From Bin87 sp963666415 (GTDB lineage: Bacteria > Chloroflexota > Dehalococcoidia > Lucifugimonadales > UBA3495), in contig CAXXPD010000002.1 in the NCBI GenBank assembly GCA_963666415.2, forward strand, positions 1,178,001 through 1,242,000: a DNA stretch of 64,000 nt, read 5' to 3'. Below are positions 52,773 to 61,933 of the stretch, piece by piece. The notes beneath the pieces are model-generated. The model did not search any database. It saw only the letters and a list, made by a program, of their open reading frames with translations, and was not told where the DNA came from. Within the stretch, counting starts at the first letter, position 1. Each line of letters begins with the position of its first letter. A program made the position numbers and the translations under genes.

Positions 52773-53082
52773 AGGGTGTCTAAAAAGGGAACCGTAGGCT
52801 AGTCGCCGTAGCATCAGACCGGTCATCGCGATGTATAACCAAGTTTCGGTGGTCTCGCACCACGCTTCGTAGTCCTTGCTCAGTCGGCGTTGCAGGTTCA
52901 ACCAACCAAAGGTCCTTTCCACTACCCATCGTCGGGGCAACACTTGGAAGGTACGTTGCTGGGCGGGACGACGCACTAATTCCAGGTTCCAACCGCCCAC
53001 CGTCCTGGCCCACTCCACCAGCTTCCCGCCGTAGGCGCCATCGGCCCAGATCACCTGTAGCCGATGGTATCTACCCAGCAAC

Positions 53083-54559
53083 CTGGACTTTGCACAAAAG
53101 CTAGATAAATTATAAGAACAGGGTAAGCTGGGCGGACCCTCCTGGAAAAAGGCCAAGCGATGCTCACCCTGCCCAACGCGATTGTACCCGTACTCCATCC
53201 CTTCGCCACGCTGTTTCGCAACCCGACCTGGCTGAAAGCCCAAATCCTGCTGGTCGGCGCGATACTGGCTCCCGGCCAACGCACCGTGGCATCGGCGCTC
53301 CGTGTCATGGGACTCAGCGACGACCGCAGCTATGCCCGTTATCATCAAGTGCTCAATCGGGCGGTGTGGTCGCCCCGCCAGGCGGCACGCATCCTGTTGG
53401 GACTGCTAATCCTCCACTTGGATCAAGGCGATGGCCCGTTGATTTTCGGCATCGACGAAACCCTGGAGCGGCGCCGCGGCCCCAAAATCAAATCCCTGGG
53501 CATCTACCGCGATGCGGTGCGCTCCAGCCGGTCTCAGGTGGTCAAGGCCAGCGGCCTGCGCTGGATCTCCCTGATGTGGCTGGGCCAGGTCCCCTGGGCG
53601 GGACGTTATTGGGCCTTGCCCTTTCTCACCGTGCTGGCGCCCTCGGCACGCTACCACCGGCAGCGCGGACGCCGCCACAAAAAGCTCACCGACTGGGCGC
53701 GCCAGGTGATCCTGCAACCCCGCTCATGGTGAGCCTGCCGAACCACGCTGGCTGCCGCAGCGCCCCCTGGTGCTGGTGGGTGACCGCAGCTACGCCGTAC
53801 TGGACCTGCTCCACTGCTGCCAATCGTTGGCTCAACCCGTTATCCTCATCGCCCGCTTGCGCCTGGACGCCGCCCTTTATGAACCGGCGCCAGCACGTCA
53901 GCCGGGCCGGAACGGTCGGCCCCCGCTGAAAGGCCGACGGCTGACCGCGCTGAAGGCGCTCCTGGACTTGCCCACCGTGTCATGGGTCGAGGTGTCGGTA
54001 GCCTGGTACAACGGCGCGACCCGCACGGTGGAACTCACCTCGCAAACGGCGGTCTGGTACCGCTCTGGCAAGCCGCCCGTGCCCTTGCGCTGGGTCTTGG
54101 TTCGGGACCCCCAGGGCGAATTCGCCACACCGGCTCTGCTGTGCACTGACCTGGCCGTGGACCCGGCGCAGATTCTGGAATGGTTTGTGCTGCGCTGGCA
54201 ACTGGAGGTCGCCTTCCAGGAGGTGCGAGCGCATCTGGGCGTGGAGACCCAACGCCAGTGGTCGGACCGGGCCATTGCCCGCACCACGCCAATCCTGATG
54301 GGGCTATTCTCCTGGACCACCCTGGCGGCTCACTTGATGCAGGAACAACGGCCCATGAGCCATCGCACCGCAGCCTGGTACGCCAAGCCGTCGCCAACTT
54401 TCGTGGATGCCATCGCCCTGGTGCGCCGCCACTTGTGGCTGGCGTCCGAGGGTTTTTCACTGTCCGACGCAGAACCGGATATATGGAAAGTCCCGGCTGC
54501 CCTGTACTACCGACTTGTAGATTCACTCGCCTACGCGGCTTGAAATGTGCAAAGCCTAG
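53083..54559 (+). mobile_element. IS4-type element inside IS5
   Basis: 1477 bp, ends CTGGACTTTGCACAAAAG and CATTTCAAGCC..., i.e. GAAATGTGCAAAGCCTAG at the right. Target duplication GCAAC at 53078-53082 and 54560-54564. Excision restores the IS5 frame Arg-Arg-Leu-Leu-Gly-Arg. Confidence 0.9.
53160..54543 (+). pseudogene. IS4-type transposase interrupted by a REP-like insert
   Basis: First part to ~53725: MLTLPNAIVPVLHPFATLFR, ILAPGQRTVASALRVMGLS, IFGIDETLERRRGPKIKSLG. Then a ~29-bp insert containing CATGGTGAGCCTGCCGAA introduces a stop. The frame resumes WLPQRPLVLVGDRSYAVLD (second Asp) and LRWQLEVAFQEVRAHLGVET (catalytic Glu) and ends SLAYAA. Apart from the insert the gene matches the copy at 39-40 kb in layout. 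Its first 28 codons recur at 27610. Confidence 0.85.
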
Positions 54560-55232
54560 GCAACCGCCGCAATGCTAACCGAGCGCCGTCCCGATCCTGA
54601 ATATCGGCGGGATGCACCACCACTGCCAGCAGCAGCCCCAGAGTATCTACCACGATATGGCGTTTCCGTCCGTTCACCTTCTTGCCAGCGTCGTAGCCTC
54701 TGGGCCCCTTTTTCACCAGTCTTTACCGACTGACTGCCACCGACTGACTGTCGATGATAGCTGCGCTGGGACTGGCCAGGCGGCCCTGAGCTTGTCGCAG
54801 ACTGGAATGCAGCGTGTCATTGGCCCGTTGCCAAGTTCCATCCCGACGCCAGGTGCGAAAGTAATGGAAGGCAATGCGCCAGGGTGGCAGGTCATAGGGC
54901 AGCATCCGCCAGGCGCAACCAGTGCGCAGCACGTAGCGAATGGCGTTCACGATCTCCCGACCGGGGTACTTAACGGGCCAGCCGCCCGGTTTGGGCGGTG
55001 TGGTAGCAGGGATTCCAGCGGTTGCCACTTCCGGTCGCTGAGGTCGCTGGGATAAGTCGATCTTGCCATACCTCCAGACTACGCTATCCCATCCCGGCTG
55101 CGCTTACATTTCTTGATGCGGGGTTCACCCTTTTAGACACCCTCTAAGCACGGGCGGAGGAACTAACTGGAAGCGTCCAAACCGATATTCACCACCCCGC
55201 GTTTACACTTCCTTGGCTTCAGTTAAGGAAAC

Positions 55233-55252
55233 GGGCCGCCAACCGGCGGCCC
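55233..55252 (-). terminator. Intrinsic-type terminator of the LLM gene
   Basis: GGGCCGCC-AACC-GGCGGCCC hairpin 31 bp after the stop on the minus strand, followed there by GTTTCCTTAA. The 8-bp GC stem is strong and the U tract is short. Confidence 0.5.
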
Positions 55253-55282
55253 GCCCTAGTTCCCTCTGAACAAACTCCCCGC

Positions 55283-56398
55283 CTACTTGAAGTGGGGGAT
55301 GACGTCTTCGGAGAGGCACTTTAAGGTTTCCATAATTACGTCCCGGGGGACGGATGATGTCCAGTTGCACTCGAACATAATTTCGTCGGTAGTGAAAGCC
55401 TCCCTGAACATGTGGATTTTCTCGACCACCTCTTCCGGCGTTCCGAAGAGGTTGACTTCCTCGGTGGCATCGGGGCCGGCGCTGCCGGCGTCGGTGCTGC
55501 CGATGCCCACACGGCCCGCGTAATAGATGCGGGCGAGGTCCATGAGGTTTTCGACCCGGCGGTCGGCCTTTTCCTGGGTGTCGGCAACGAGAGTGGGCAC
55601 CCGCACTACGGTGCTAGGCTCTCCTTCATGCCCGGCGTCTATCCACGCCTTGCGGTAGGCATTGACGTCCTCGCGGAGGATGGCGGAGCCCCGCAGGTTG
55701 TGAGGGGAACTGCCGGCGCCGATGGCAATGCGGTACCCCTGCTCGCCCATGGGCACGAAGCTCTCCTGGCTGTCCACGGGTAGCAGCATTGGCATGGGCT
55801 TCTGCACCGGCTTGGGGATGCTCATGTAGCTCTCGTAGAACGCGGGATATTTGAAGTACTTGCCCTCGAAACCGGAAAATCTGTCCTCGTCCCACAATTG
55901 CTTGAGCAGCTCGAGGTACTCGAAGAAGTACTCCCGGCGCTCGGCAGAGCCGCGAGTGCGGGCCCCTGCTCCGTAGATGAAGCGTCCCTCGCTGATCTGG
56001 TCAATGATGGCAGCCTGTTCCGCAACCTGGAAGGGGTCCTCGGGCTGGAGGTTGTCAAAGGCGTACCTTTCGTGGGGCAACGCCCGCGGCGACAGGGTCT
56101 CACCGGGTAACCGTAGGGTCGGGCGGTGGATGGAGGTCCCAATCTTTATGTTCTTGGTGTGGTTGGCGATGACGGCCGACAGCATGAGGGACTGGGGGTC
56201 CATGCTGCCCTGGGTGGAGAAGTGACCGCCGCCGAACCAGACGTAGTCCCAGCCCGCATCCTCGATGTGCTCGATCTCCCGGAAGTTCTGCTTGTAGGCC
56301 TCGGCTTCCAGGAGCCTACCGCCCTGATAGTCGGGGTCCCAAGGGACCATGCCGCCTTCGTAAACAGCGTTCCAAGTAGTAAACAATCCAAAGTCCAT
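55283..56398 (-). CDS. Luciferase-like (LLM) flavin-dependent monooxygenase
   Basis: 371 residues from the ATG at 56398, GGAGGGGTGAAC upstream. Barrel motifs: MDFGLFTTWNAVYEGG, FREIEHIEDAGWDYVWFGGG, NIKIGTSIHRPTLRLPGETL, DPFQVAEQAAIIDQISEGRF, IYGAGARTRGSAERREYF, YFKYPAFYESYMSIPKPVQK and NLFGTPEEVVEKIHMFREAF. This is the alkanal monooxygenase-like subgroup with a longer N-terminal half than the 337-residue paralogue at 48 kb. It stands alone on the minus strand with its own terminator. The substrate is unknown. Confidence 0.9.
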   Translation of the reverse strand: MDFGLFTTWNAVYEGGMVPWDPDYQGGRLLEAEAYKQNFREIEHIEDAGWDYVWFGGGHFSTQGSMDPQSLMLSAVIANHTKNIKIGTSIHRPTLRLPGETLSPRALPHERYAFDNLQPEDPFQVAEQAAIIDQISEGRFIYGAGARTRGSAERREYFFEYLELLKQLWDEDRFSGFEGKYFKYPAFYESYMSIPKPVQKPMPMLLPVDSQESFVPMGEQGYRIAIGAGSSPHNLRGSAILREDVNAYRKAWIDAGHEGEPSTVVRVPTLVADTQEKADRRVENLMDLARIYYAGRVGIGSTDAGSAGPDATEEVNLFGTPEEVVEKIHMFREAFTTDEIMFECNWTSSVPRDVIMETLKCLSEDVIPHFK

Positions 56399-56544
56399 GT
56401 TCACCCCTCCGTGAAAAGTGTGGGGATACGGTTCCATGTTACTCCCGATGATATGTCGGCGGGTTGCCAGAGTCAATTTTAAGATCCGGCCATCGGGCCG
56501 ATAGATAGGAAACAACCCCGATTGGTTGTTGCTCATTCACAACT

Positions 56545-57428
56545 AGCCACAGGAAACCCCCTCATCGGAGCGGAAGTGGGAAAGTGCTCCCGGAGCTGGG
56601 CCAACATCGGGTTGGCGCGGGCTTGCACATCCTCGGGTGAGAGTTGTATGTAGGCGGTGCGGATCAAGGTGGCGACACCCGCACTTGGACAAGCTATGCA
56701 GGGAGCCCATGGCCACTGGGGTGGGTAGGTTGGCCATAAAGTGAGTGCGGCACCGTTGCCAAGCAGGGTCGGCAGCCATCACCGCGCTGACGTTGACAAT
56801 GCGACCACTTTCTCGAACCCTGTGGAGTCACGCGTCCACCCACACATAGGGATGGGGACCGCCGTCTACGGGTCGGCCCGGAAATCCTACACCACCTGGT
56901 ATAGGTCTCGGCAGATGCGAGACACCTGACTTTTTGATATGCCATCGCAGCCCATAGCGTTTGTCAGGCCGTCCACCCTCCTGGTGGACACCCCCTCCGC
57001 GTAGGCGTGCTGAATGACACTCAGCAAAGCCCCCTCACTGCGTCGCCTGGGTTCCAGCAGGCTTGGGAAATAACTGCCCTCCCGGATCTTGGGGATCCGC
57101 AACTCCATGGTGCCCACCCGAGTGTCCCAGGGTCGGCTGCGGTAGCCGTTGCGGTGGGTAACGCGCTCCGGGTTGCGCTCCCCACGCTGGGCGCCGATCT
57201 GGGCCGCCACCTCGGCGTCCATGATGCCCTACACCAGCACCTGCAGGGCTTCCCGTAGGGAGTCTACATCGCCGTCCATGCCGCGCTTGCGAAGTAGTTC
57301 CAAAAGGTCCATGCTGTTTTTGGCCACCGTAGTCCTCCTTAGTCGGGTTTGTACCTATTCCGATAAGGATGACGCCGTGGCCAGCTTCCTGCCACCTGGT
57401 TTCTCTTACACCACGTCCAGGGACTCTA
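56545..57428 (-). pseudogene. IS256 transposase, heavily decayed
   Basis: The end TTACACCACGTCCAGGGACT near 57405-57428 and the start region at 57310 (MDLLELLRKRGMDGDVDSL) are recognisable. A TAG in VLV-stop-GIMDAEV breaks it. EVAAQIGAQRGERNPERVTH, MELRIPKIREGSYFPSLLEP and GCDGISKSQVSRICRD follow, then several stops and deletions to RCRTHFMANLPTP at about 56710. Compare the intact copy at 60624-61835. Confidence 0.8.
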
Positions 57429-57523
57429 CTGAAAGGCCAGGGAGCCAGCGGTCAATTACAAGTGGATGGAGCGCCGTTTTACGGGTAGAATGGCCAGGAC
57501 GCAAATCCGCCCAGGAGGAACCA

Positions 57524-57854
57524 ATGCAGCCAGGCGATATCCCCCGGGCAAGCCAATGATGACGCTGCAGGACTCGGTTGGGACCCGTATTCGTTGGTAA
57601 CTGGGGCAATTGGCCTGTGGTACATGACCTTTGTATTTTCCGGTGGTAGCAACTCTGGCAACTTATCACTAATCCTCGGTCCAGCTTATGCTGCCTTACT
57701 GGTGGGGTTGGCGATGTGTGCAGGTTCGATTGCATGGATGCTGATTTGGCTGGTCAAACAGGCTAGGCAGGTCCAAACCAATAAGGTTCCGACCCGCGAG
57801 CATGGGACGAGCCGCAGCCGCCCGCATACCCTGTTCTGTAATGGGGTTGAGTGA
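57524..57854 (+). pseudogene. Small two-helix membrane protein, frameshifted
   Basis: AGGAGG at 57513-57518 and ATG at 57524 open a frame (MQPGDIPRASQ) that stops at 57559. The adjacent frame, open without a start, reads DDAAGLGWDPYSLVTGAIGL and has two hydrophobic helices (LWYMTFVF and ILGPAYAALLVGLAM plus IAWMLIWLVK), then a polar tail to 57854. One base gained or lost near 57550 would join them. The gene is followed 23 bp later by the DUF35 gene. No family is recognised. Confidence 0.5.
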
Positions 57855-57877
57855 AAAGAAATTGTTGGAGACAAGCA

Positions 57878-58288
57878 ATGCCAAAGATAATCCCGGTACC
57901 CGATGAACTCAGCCAGTCCTTCTGGGACGCGGTGAACGAACAGCGCCTAGTCCTCCAGAACTGTACCGCCTGCGACAAGCTCCAGTACCCGCCCCAGGCG
58001 GCCTGCCAGGTGTGCGGCTCCGCCGATGGGCTGGAGTGGAAAGAGATAGAAGGCAAGGGCCACGTCGCCACCTACATTGTCATCGAGGACGGCCGCCTCA
58101 ACCGTCGGATGCCCGACCAGCCCTACAATCTTGCCCTTGTGACGCTGGACCAGGACCCCACTGTGAACTTCTACTCCAACCTGCCGGGCGTCCCGGCCTA
58201 CCAGGTGCCGGTGGGCGCGGCCGTGGAGGTTACCTTCGAGGAAGTGGCCCCCGGCCAGTTGATACACGAGTGGCGGGTGGTGGAATAA
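57878..58288 (+). CDS. DUF35/ChsH2-type OB-fold zinc-ribbon protein
   Basis: 136 residues from the ATG at 57878, TTGGAG upstream. The N-terminal helix (VPDELSQSFWDAV) and rubredoxin-like zinc ribbon, LQNCTACDKLQYPPQAACQVCG, are followed by an OB fold (GHVATYIVIEDGRLN, YNLALVTLDQDPTVNFYSNL, GAAVEVTFEEV). The family binds acyl-CoA and forms complexes with thiolase or hydratase partners in CoA-dependent side-chain degradation. The thiolase gene follows 52 bp later on the same strand, the usual partner arrangement. Confidence 0.9.
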   Translation: MPKIIPVPDELSQSFWDAVNEQRLVLQNCTACDKLQYPPQAACQVCGSADGLEWKEIEGKGHVATYIVIEDGRLNRRMPDQPYNLALVTLDQDPTVNFYSNLPGVPAYQVPVGAAVEVTFEEVAPGQLIHEWRVVE

Positions 58289-58340
58289 CCATTATTGAGC
58301 ATTCGCGCTTATTCGTGGATAAGCGATAAAAGGACGGACT

Positions 58341-59657
58341 ATGACCAGTAGCAATGACTTCCAGTGGCGCAGGGACCGGGACGGCCTGGGCGTGTGGGAA
58401 CACCGGGGCAAGGTGGCCGTCGTCGGCTACGGCCATTCGCCGGTGGACCGGCGGTGGGACGGCGAGGACCTGGATACCTCCCTGGGCGCTTACACCATCA
58501 TGGCCTGCGAAAAGGCCATGGAGCAGGCCGGAGTCACCATTGACCAAGTGGACGGCATCGTTTGCTGTGACAGCCACATTGCCGGCGGCAGCGGCGGGTC
58601 CGCCTCCCAGTGGGCGCCCAGGCCCTACTTCGATCCACCCTACGACTCGGAGTATGGCCTGACTCTGATTAACGCCCAGTGGCTCATCAACACCATGGGC
58701 TTCAAGAACGTCAAATTTGCCCCCAGCGGGGTGCCGACCATCGGCGAGATGACGGGCATGGCCTCCCAGGCCGTGGGCGACGGTGTTTGCTCTACCTGCC
58801 TGGTCATCTATCCCACCGGCAACTTGGACGGCCGCTACCGGCGGGGCGGGGAGAATGCCGACGACTACGCCCGGGGCGCACGCCAGTGGACCGTGCCCTG
58901 GGGCAACCACGGTGGCAACGACTTCATCAACATCTTCCCCCACAACCAGTACTGCCTGAAGTACGGCGGCGAACATGACGACCTTGCCCCCTTTGTCATC
59001 AACCAGCACAAGAACGGGATGCTCACCCCCTGGGGGTACAACTACAACCACGGCATTGAACTCATATCGGTGGAAGACTACACGACCTCTCGGTACATCT
59101 TGAATCCCTTGCGCATCTGGGACTGCGACCGTCCCGTCAACGCCTCGGCGGCCTACCTGTTCACCACCGCCGAGCAGGCACGGGATATGAAATCCCAGCC
59201 CGTTTACGTGCTCAACCATTCCCAGCACAACTTCCGGTTCCGAACCACCCAGCCCGACCTGGACGAAGTGGAGATGTGGACCGACCGGCAGGCCGCCCGC
59301 ATGTACGAAGGCGCCGGCTTGGGCCCCGCCGACGTGGACATCTTCAACCCCTACGACGGCTACTCCATAATGGCCCAGTTCTTCCTGGAAGGCTTCCAGT
59401 GGCACGGGGTCAAGCGGGGCGATGCCTTTGCCTTTTACGCCGGCGACATCAGCGTCAAGGGGCCCCACCCCTTCAGTTCCAGCGGCGGCAACCTGGGCAA
59501 CGGTCGCACCCGCACCCCCATGTACACCGACAGCATCGAGCAACTCCGGGGCACCGCCGGCGACCGCCAGGTAACCGTGCGGGCCGAGACCGCCCTGTGC
59601 GCCTTCACCACCCCCAGCAGCGGTGGCTGGCTGATGCTGGGCAAGTACCCTTCGTGA
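58341..59657 (+). CDS. Thiolase-fold protein (lipid-transfer type)
   Basis: 438 residues. Thiolase fold halves: KVAVVGYGHSPVDR, SLGAYTIMACEKAMEQAGVT, VDGIVCCDSH, FAPSGVPTIGEMTGMASQAV; second half with VYVLNHSQHNF, AARMYEGAGLGPADVDIFNP YDGYS and SSSGGNLGNGRTRT. The nucleophilic Cys of degradative thiolases is absent from the EMTGMASQAV loop, and the GHPxGA motif is replaced by GNLGNGRTR, as in the non-catalytic or aldolase/lipid-transfer group (Ltp2-like). With the DUF35 partner it probably works in retro-aldol or thiolytic removal of a side chain from an acyl-CoA; the substrate is unknown. An insertion with many aromatic and Asn residues (PWGNHGGNDFINIFPHNQY) is unusual. Confidence 0.85.
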   Translation: MTSSNDFQWRRDRDGLGVWEHRGKVAVVGYGHSPVDRRWDGEDLDTSLGAYTIMACEKAMEQAGVTIDQVDGIVCCDSHIAGGSGGSASQWAPRPYFDPPYDSEYGLTLINAQWLINTMGFKNVKFAPSGVPTIGEMTGMASQAVGDGVCSTCLVIYPTGNLDGRYRRGGENADDYARGARQWTVPWGNHGGNDFINIFPHNQYCLKYGGEHDDLAPFVINQHKNGMLTPWGYNYNHGIELISVEDYTTSRYILNPLRIWDCDRPVNASAAYLFTTAEQARDMKSQPVYVLNHSQHNFRFRTTQPDLDEVEMWTDRQAARMYEGAGLGPADVDIFNPYDGYSIMAQFFLEGFQWHGVKRGDAFAFYAGDISVKGPHPFSSSGGNLGNGRTRTPMYTDSIEQLRGTAGDRQVTVRAETALCAFTTPSSGGWLMLGKYPS

Positions 59658-59701
59658 TGATTCCGGGAACGGCGTGAAATTTTGGGGCAACTCGTAACAA
59701 C

Positions 59702-59767
59702 GTCATTCCGGGGCAGGCCGGAATCCAAAAACCCGGGAATGTAGATTCCGGCTAAAGCCGGAATGAC
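59702..59767. repeat. Inverted repeat / MITE-like hairpin
   Basis: GTCATTCCGG at 59702 through GGAATCC at 59726, inverted as GATTCCGGCTAAAGCCGGAA to GAC at 59767; arms of about 24 bp with an 18-bp loop. It is similar in design to the hairpin at 35004-35096. It lies 45 bp after the thiolase stop and could end transcription. Confidence 0.7.
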
Positions 59768-59839
59768 GGCACGCCGGCGGAAAGGGCGACTTTTTCAGAG
59801 GTTCCCTAGTATTACAACGACGGTTCAAGGAGGGATGCG

Positions 59840-60572
59840 CGAGGCGTGAAGGGCGGCGCGGCGCTTGGCATGGGAGCGTCTGGCCCGCTCGTTACTGTCC
59901 TGCGTATCCTCGAGCCACCGCAGCAGATCAGCCGGCCCGAACCGTTCCCGTGGCAGCATCTCACGCACCACCCGGTACACCTGCGGCCTCGTGATCCGGG
60001 GCATCTTTTTCCCCCAAAGCCTGTTGCAGGCTCAGTAGAAAAGCGCCGCCCAGCAGGCACAGGGCCACGTGGTGATGCCAGCCCGCCCAGGTGCGGGTCT
60101 CGTACTCGTCCAGCCCCGCGTCGCTTTTTTCAGTCTCGAACTCAGTTTCGATACGCCACCGGGATCCGCCCACGTAGGCCAGGGTCTCCAGGGGAGTGTC
60201 CTCCGGGGCGTTGGACAGGTAGTAGCGCGGCTCGCTGCCGTCCAGATTCCGGCGATAGACGGCCCAGTGGATTTCGCCGGGCTTCCGCCGGCTGGTGGGA
60301 CGCACCCGCTGGGCGCTGAACCGGTAGCTGCGTGGACCCTGGGTACCTTCGGCCACCGTTATCCCCCGCCAGGCTGCTTCCGGCAATTCAGCGCTGCGCT
60401 CCGCCATGGTGCGCCGCTGCCCGCCCACCAGCCTGGGTTTGCGGGGCGCCCCCCGGCCCTGGTAGGCCGCCCTGGTCCGCTCGGGCTCCTCAGGCCACAC
60501 CGTAAAGCCCGCCGGAACGTCCAGTACGTAGCGGATCCCCAGGGCCGCCAGCCCCTCGCGGAAGGACGGCGG
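59840..60572 (-). pseudogene. IS701-like transposase fragment
   Basis: A C-terminal piece begins at the IS256 end (60572) with GIRYVLDVPAGFTVWPEE. It continues RRNLDGSEPRYYLSNAPEDT, YVGGSRWRIETEFETEKSDA and WAGWHHHVALCLLGGAFLLS, shifts frame near 59995, and ends RFGPADLLRWLEDTQDSNER. The SRWRIETEFE block holds the catalytic Glu of IS701-type enzymes. The N-terminal two thirds are missing, replaced by IS256. Confidence 0.75.
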
Positions 60573-60576
60573 GGTA

Positions 60577-61933
60577 GTGTCCCGTCAAGTAGTGTAAAAG
60601 CGCGTCATCCCTTTTGATGTTGATCAGGCCGCTGCGTCCAGCATATTGGGCTTCGGCAGTGCCTCGTTGCCGGCGGCGTTGGGGATGGTGAGGTAGCGGC
60701 GGGCTTCGGCCCATTCGTCGTGTTGCTCGGCCAGCACCGCGCCCACCAGGCGCCGCGCCGATAGCCGGTTGGGGAAAATGCCCACCACGTCAGTCCGGCG
60801 CCTTATCTCCCGGTTCAGCCGTTCCTGCGGGTTGTTGGACCACAGCTTCTGCCAGTGGGCCACTGGGAAGGCCGTGAAGGCCAGGATGTCCGGCGCGGCA
60901 TCCGCCAGCAGTTCGGCCACCTGGGCAAAGGGCTCCCGGAGTTGTTCCACCACTCGACTCAATTGGCCGTGGACCTCGGCGGGAGACAGTTGCTGGTAGA
61001 TGGTGCGTACCATGGTGGCCACGCCAGGTTGGGCACGCTTGGGCACTCGGGTGAGCAGGTTGGCCATGAAGTGGGTGCGGCAGCGTTGCCAGCTGGCCCC
61101 AGCAAACACCGCGGCGATGGCGTTCTTCAGCCCCTGGTGAGCATCGGAGGTTACCAGCTCCACCCCGCTGAGGCCCCGAGCGGTCAGCGACCGCAGGAAG
61201 GCCAGCCAGAAGGCGCCGTCCTCGCTGGCGCCCACGTCCATACCCAGGATCTCACGCTGCCCTTCGGCATTGACCCCCGTCGCCACCACCACGCAGACGT
61301 TGACGATGCGACCGCCCTCCCGCACCTTCTGGGTCAGGCCGTCCAGCCACACGTAGGGGTAGGGACCACCGTCCAGGGGCCGACCCAGGAAACTCTCCAC
61401 CACTTCGTCCAGTTGCTCGCAGATGCGCGACACCTGGCTGCTGGAGATGCCGTCGCAACCCAGGGCCTTGATCAAATCGTCCACCCGCCGAGTGGACACG
61501 CCTTCTACATAGGCTTGCTGGATGACGGCCAGCAGGGCTTTCTCGCTGCGCCGCCGCGGTTCCAGCAGGCTGGGGAAGTAGCTGCCTTCCCGCAGCTTGG
61601 GAATATGCAACTCCATGGTGCCCACCCGGGTGTCCCAGGTGCGGTTGCGGTAGCCGTTGCGGTAGGTGACCCGCTCCGGGCTGCGTTCGCCGTGCTGGGC
61701 GCCGATCTGGGCGGAAACCTCGGCGTCCATGATGCCGTCCACCAGGACCCGCAGTGCTTCCCGCAGCAAGTCCACGTCTCCGTCCATACCACGCTTGCGT
61801 AATAATTCCAAAAGATCCATTCTTTGCTTGACCACCGTCGTTCTCCTTGGTTGGGTTGTTGTGATTCCACAAGGATGACGCGGTGGTCAGCGTTTTGCCA
61901 ACCGCCTAACTCTTACACCACTTCCTGGGACTC
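60577..61933 (-). mobile_element. IS256-family element, intact
   Basis: Imperfect terminal repeats GTGTCCCGTCAAGTAGTGTA at 60577 and CTTACACCACTTCCTGGGAC to 61933. The flanks (IS701 on one side, IS21 on the other) do not share an 8-bp duplication, so neighbouring DNA has been rearranged. Confidence 0.9.
60624..61835 (-). CDS. IS256 transposase
   Basis: 403 residues, intact. N-terminal part with MDAEVSAQIGAQHGERSPER and a helix-turn-helix-like GVSTRRVDDLIKALG. The core has PYVWLDGLTQKVRE (Asp), GVELVTSDAHQGLKNAI (Asp), RCRTHFMANLLTRVP and LWSNNPQERLNREIRRR (Glu). The full length and motif order are those of IS256/MutA transposases. It is the only undamaged IS256 gene here and the likely source for the two decayed copies at 28.4 and 56.5 kb. 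Confidence 0.95.
   Translation of the reverse strand: MVKQRMDLLELLRKRGMDGDVDLLREALRVLVDGIMDAEVSAQIGAQHGERSPERVTYRNGYRNRTWDTRVGTMELHIPKLREGSYFPSLLEPRRRSEKALLAVIQQAYVEGVSTRRVDDLIKALGCDGISSSQVSRICEQLDEVVESFLGRPLDGGPYPYVWLDGLTQKVREGGRIVNVCVVVATGVNAEGQREILGMDVGASEDGAFWLAFLRSLTARGLSGVELVTSDAHQGLKNAIAAVFAGASWQRCRTHFMANLLTRVPKRAQPGVATMVRTIYQQLSPAEVHGQLSRVVEQLREPFAQVAELLADAAPDILAFTAFPVAHWQKLWSNNPQERLNREIRRRTDVVGIFPNRLSARRLVGAVLAEQHDEWAEARRYLTIPNAAGNEALPKPNMLDAAA

Larger units (their letters stand above)
52773..55071 (-). pseudogene. IS5 transposase, split and frameshifted
   Basis: The N-terminal part starts at 55071 and reads PGREIVNAIRYVLRTGCAWR, MLPYDLPPWRIAFHYFRTW and PSAAIIDSQSV. A small tandem repeat of CCGACTGACTG at about 54726-54750 shifts the frame before GPRGYDAGKKVNGRKRHIVV and DTLGLLLAVVVHPADIQDRD. 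After the insertion the C-terminal part resumes LLGRYHRLQVIWADGAYGGK and RRWVVERTFGWLNLQRRLSK. The DDE motifs are in IIDSQSV, WADGAYGG and VVERTFGW. LRQAQGR near residue 95 looks like a translated REP-type repeat. Confidence 0.85.
52773..55143 (-). mobile_element. IS5-family element interrupted by an IS4-type element
   Basis: Ends AGGGTGTCTAAAAAGGG (52773) and CCCTTTTAGACACCCT (to 55143), with CTAAG duplicated at 52768-52772 and 55144-55148. The interior is interrupted by 53083-54559, which has its own 5-bp duplication. Without that insertion the element would be 889 bp, normal for IS5. Confidence 0.9.

Noticed and set aside
60577..61933. An 8-bp target duplication around the intact IS256
   Set aside because: The flanks (GCGGGGTA and TACTCCCA) do not match as direct repeats.
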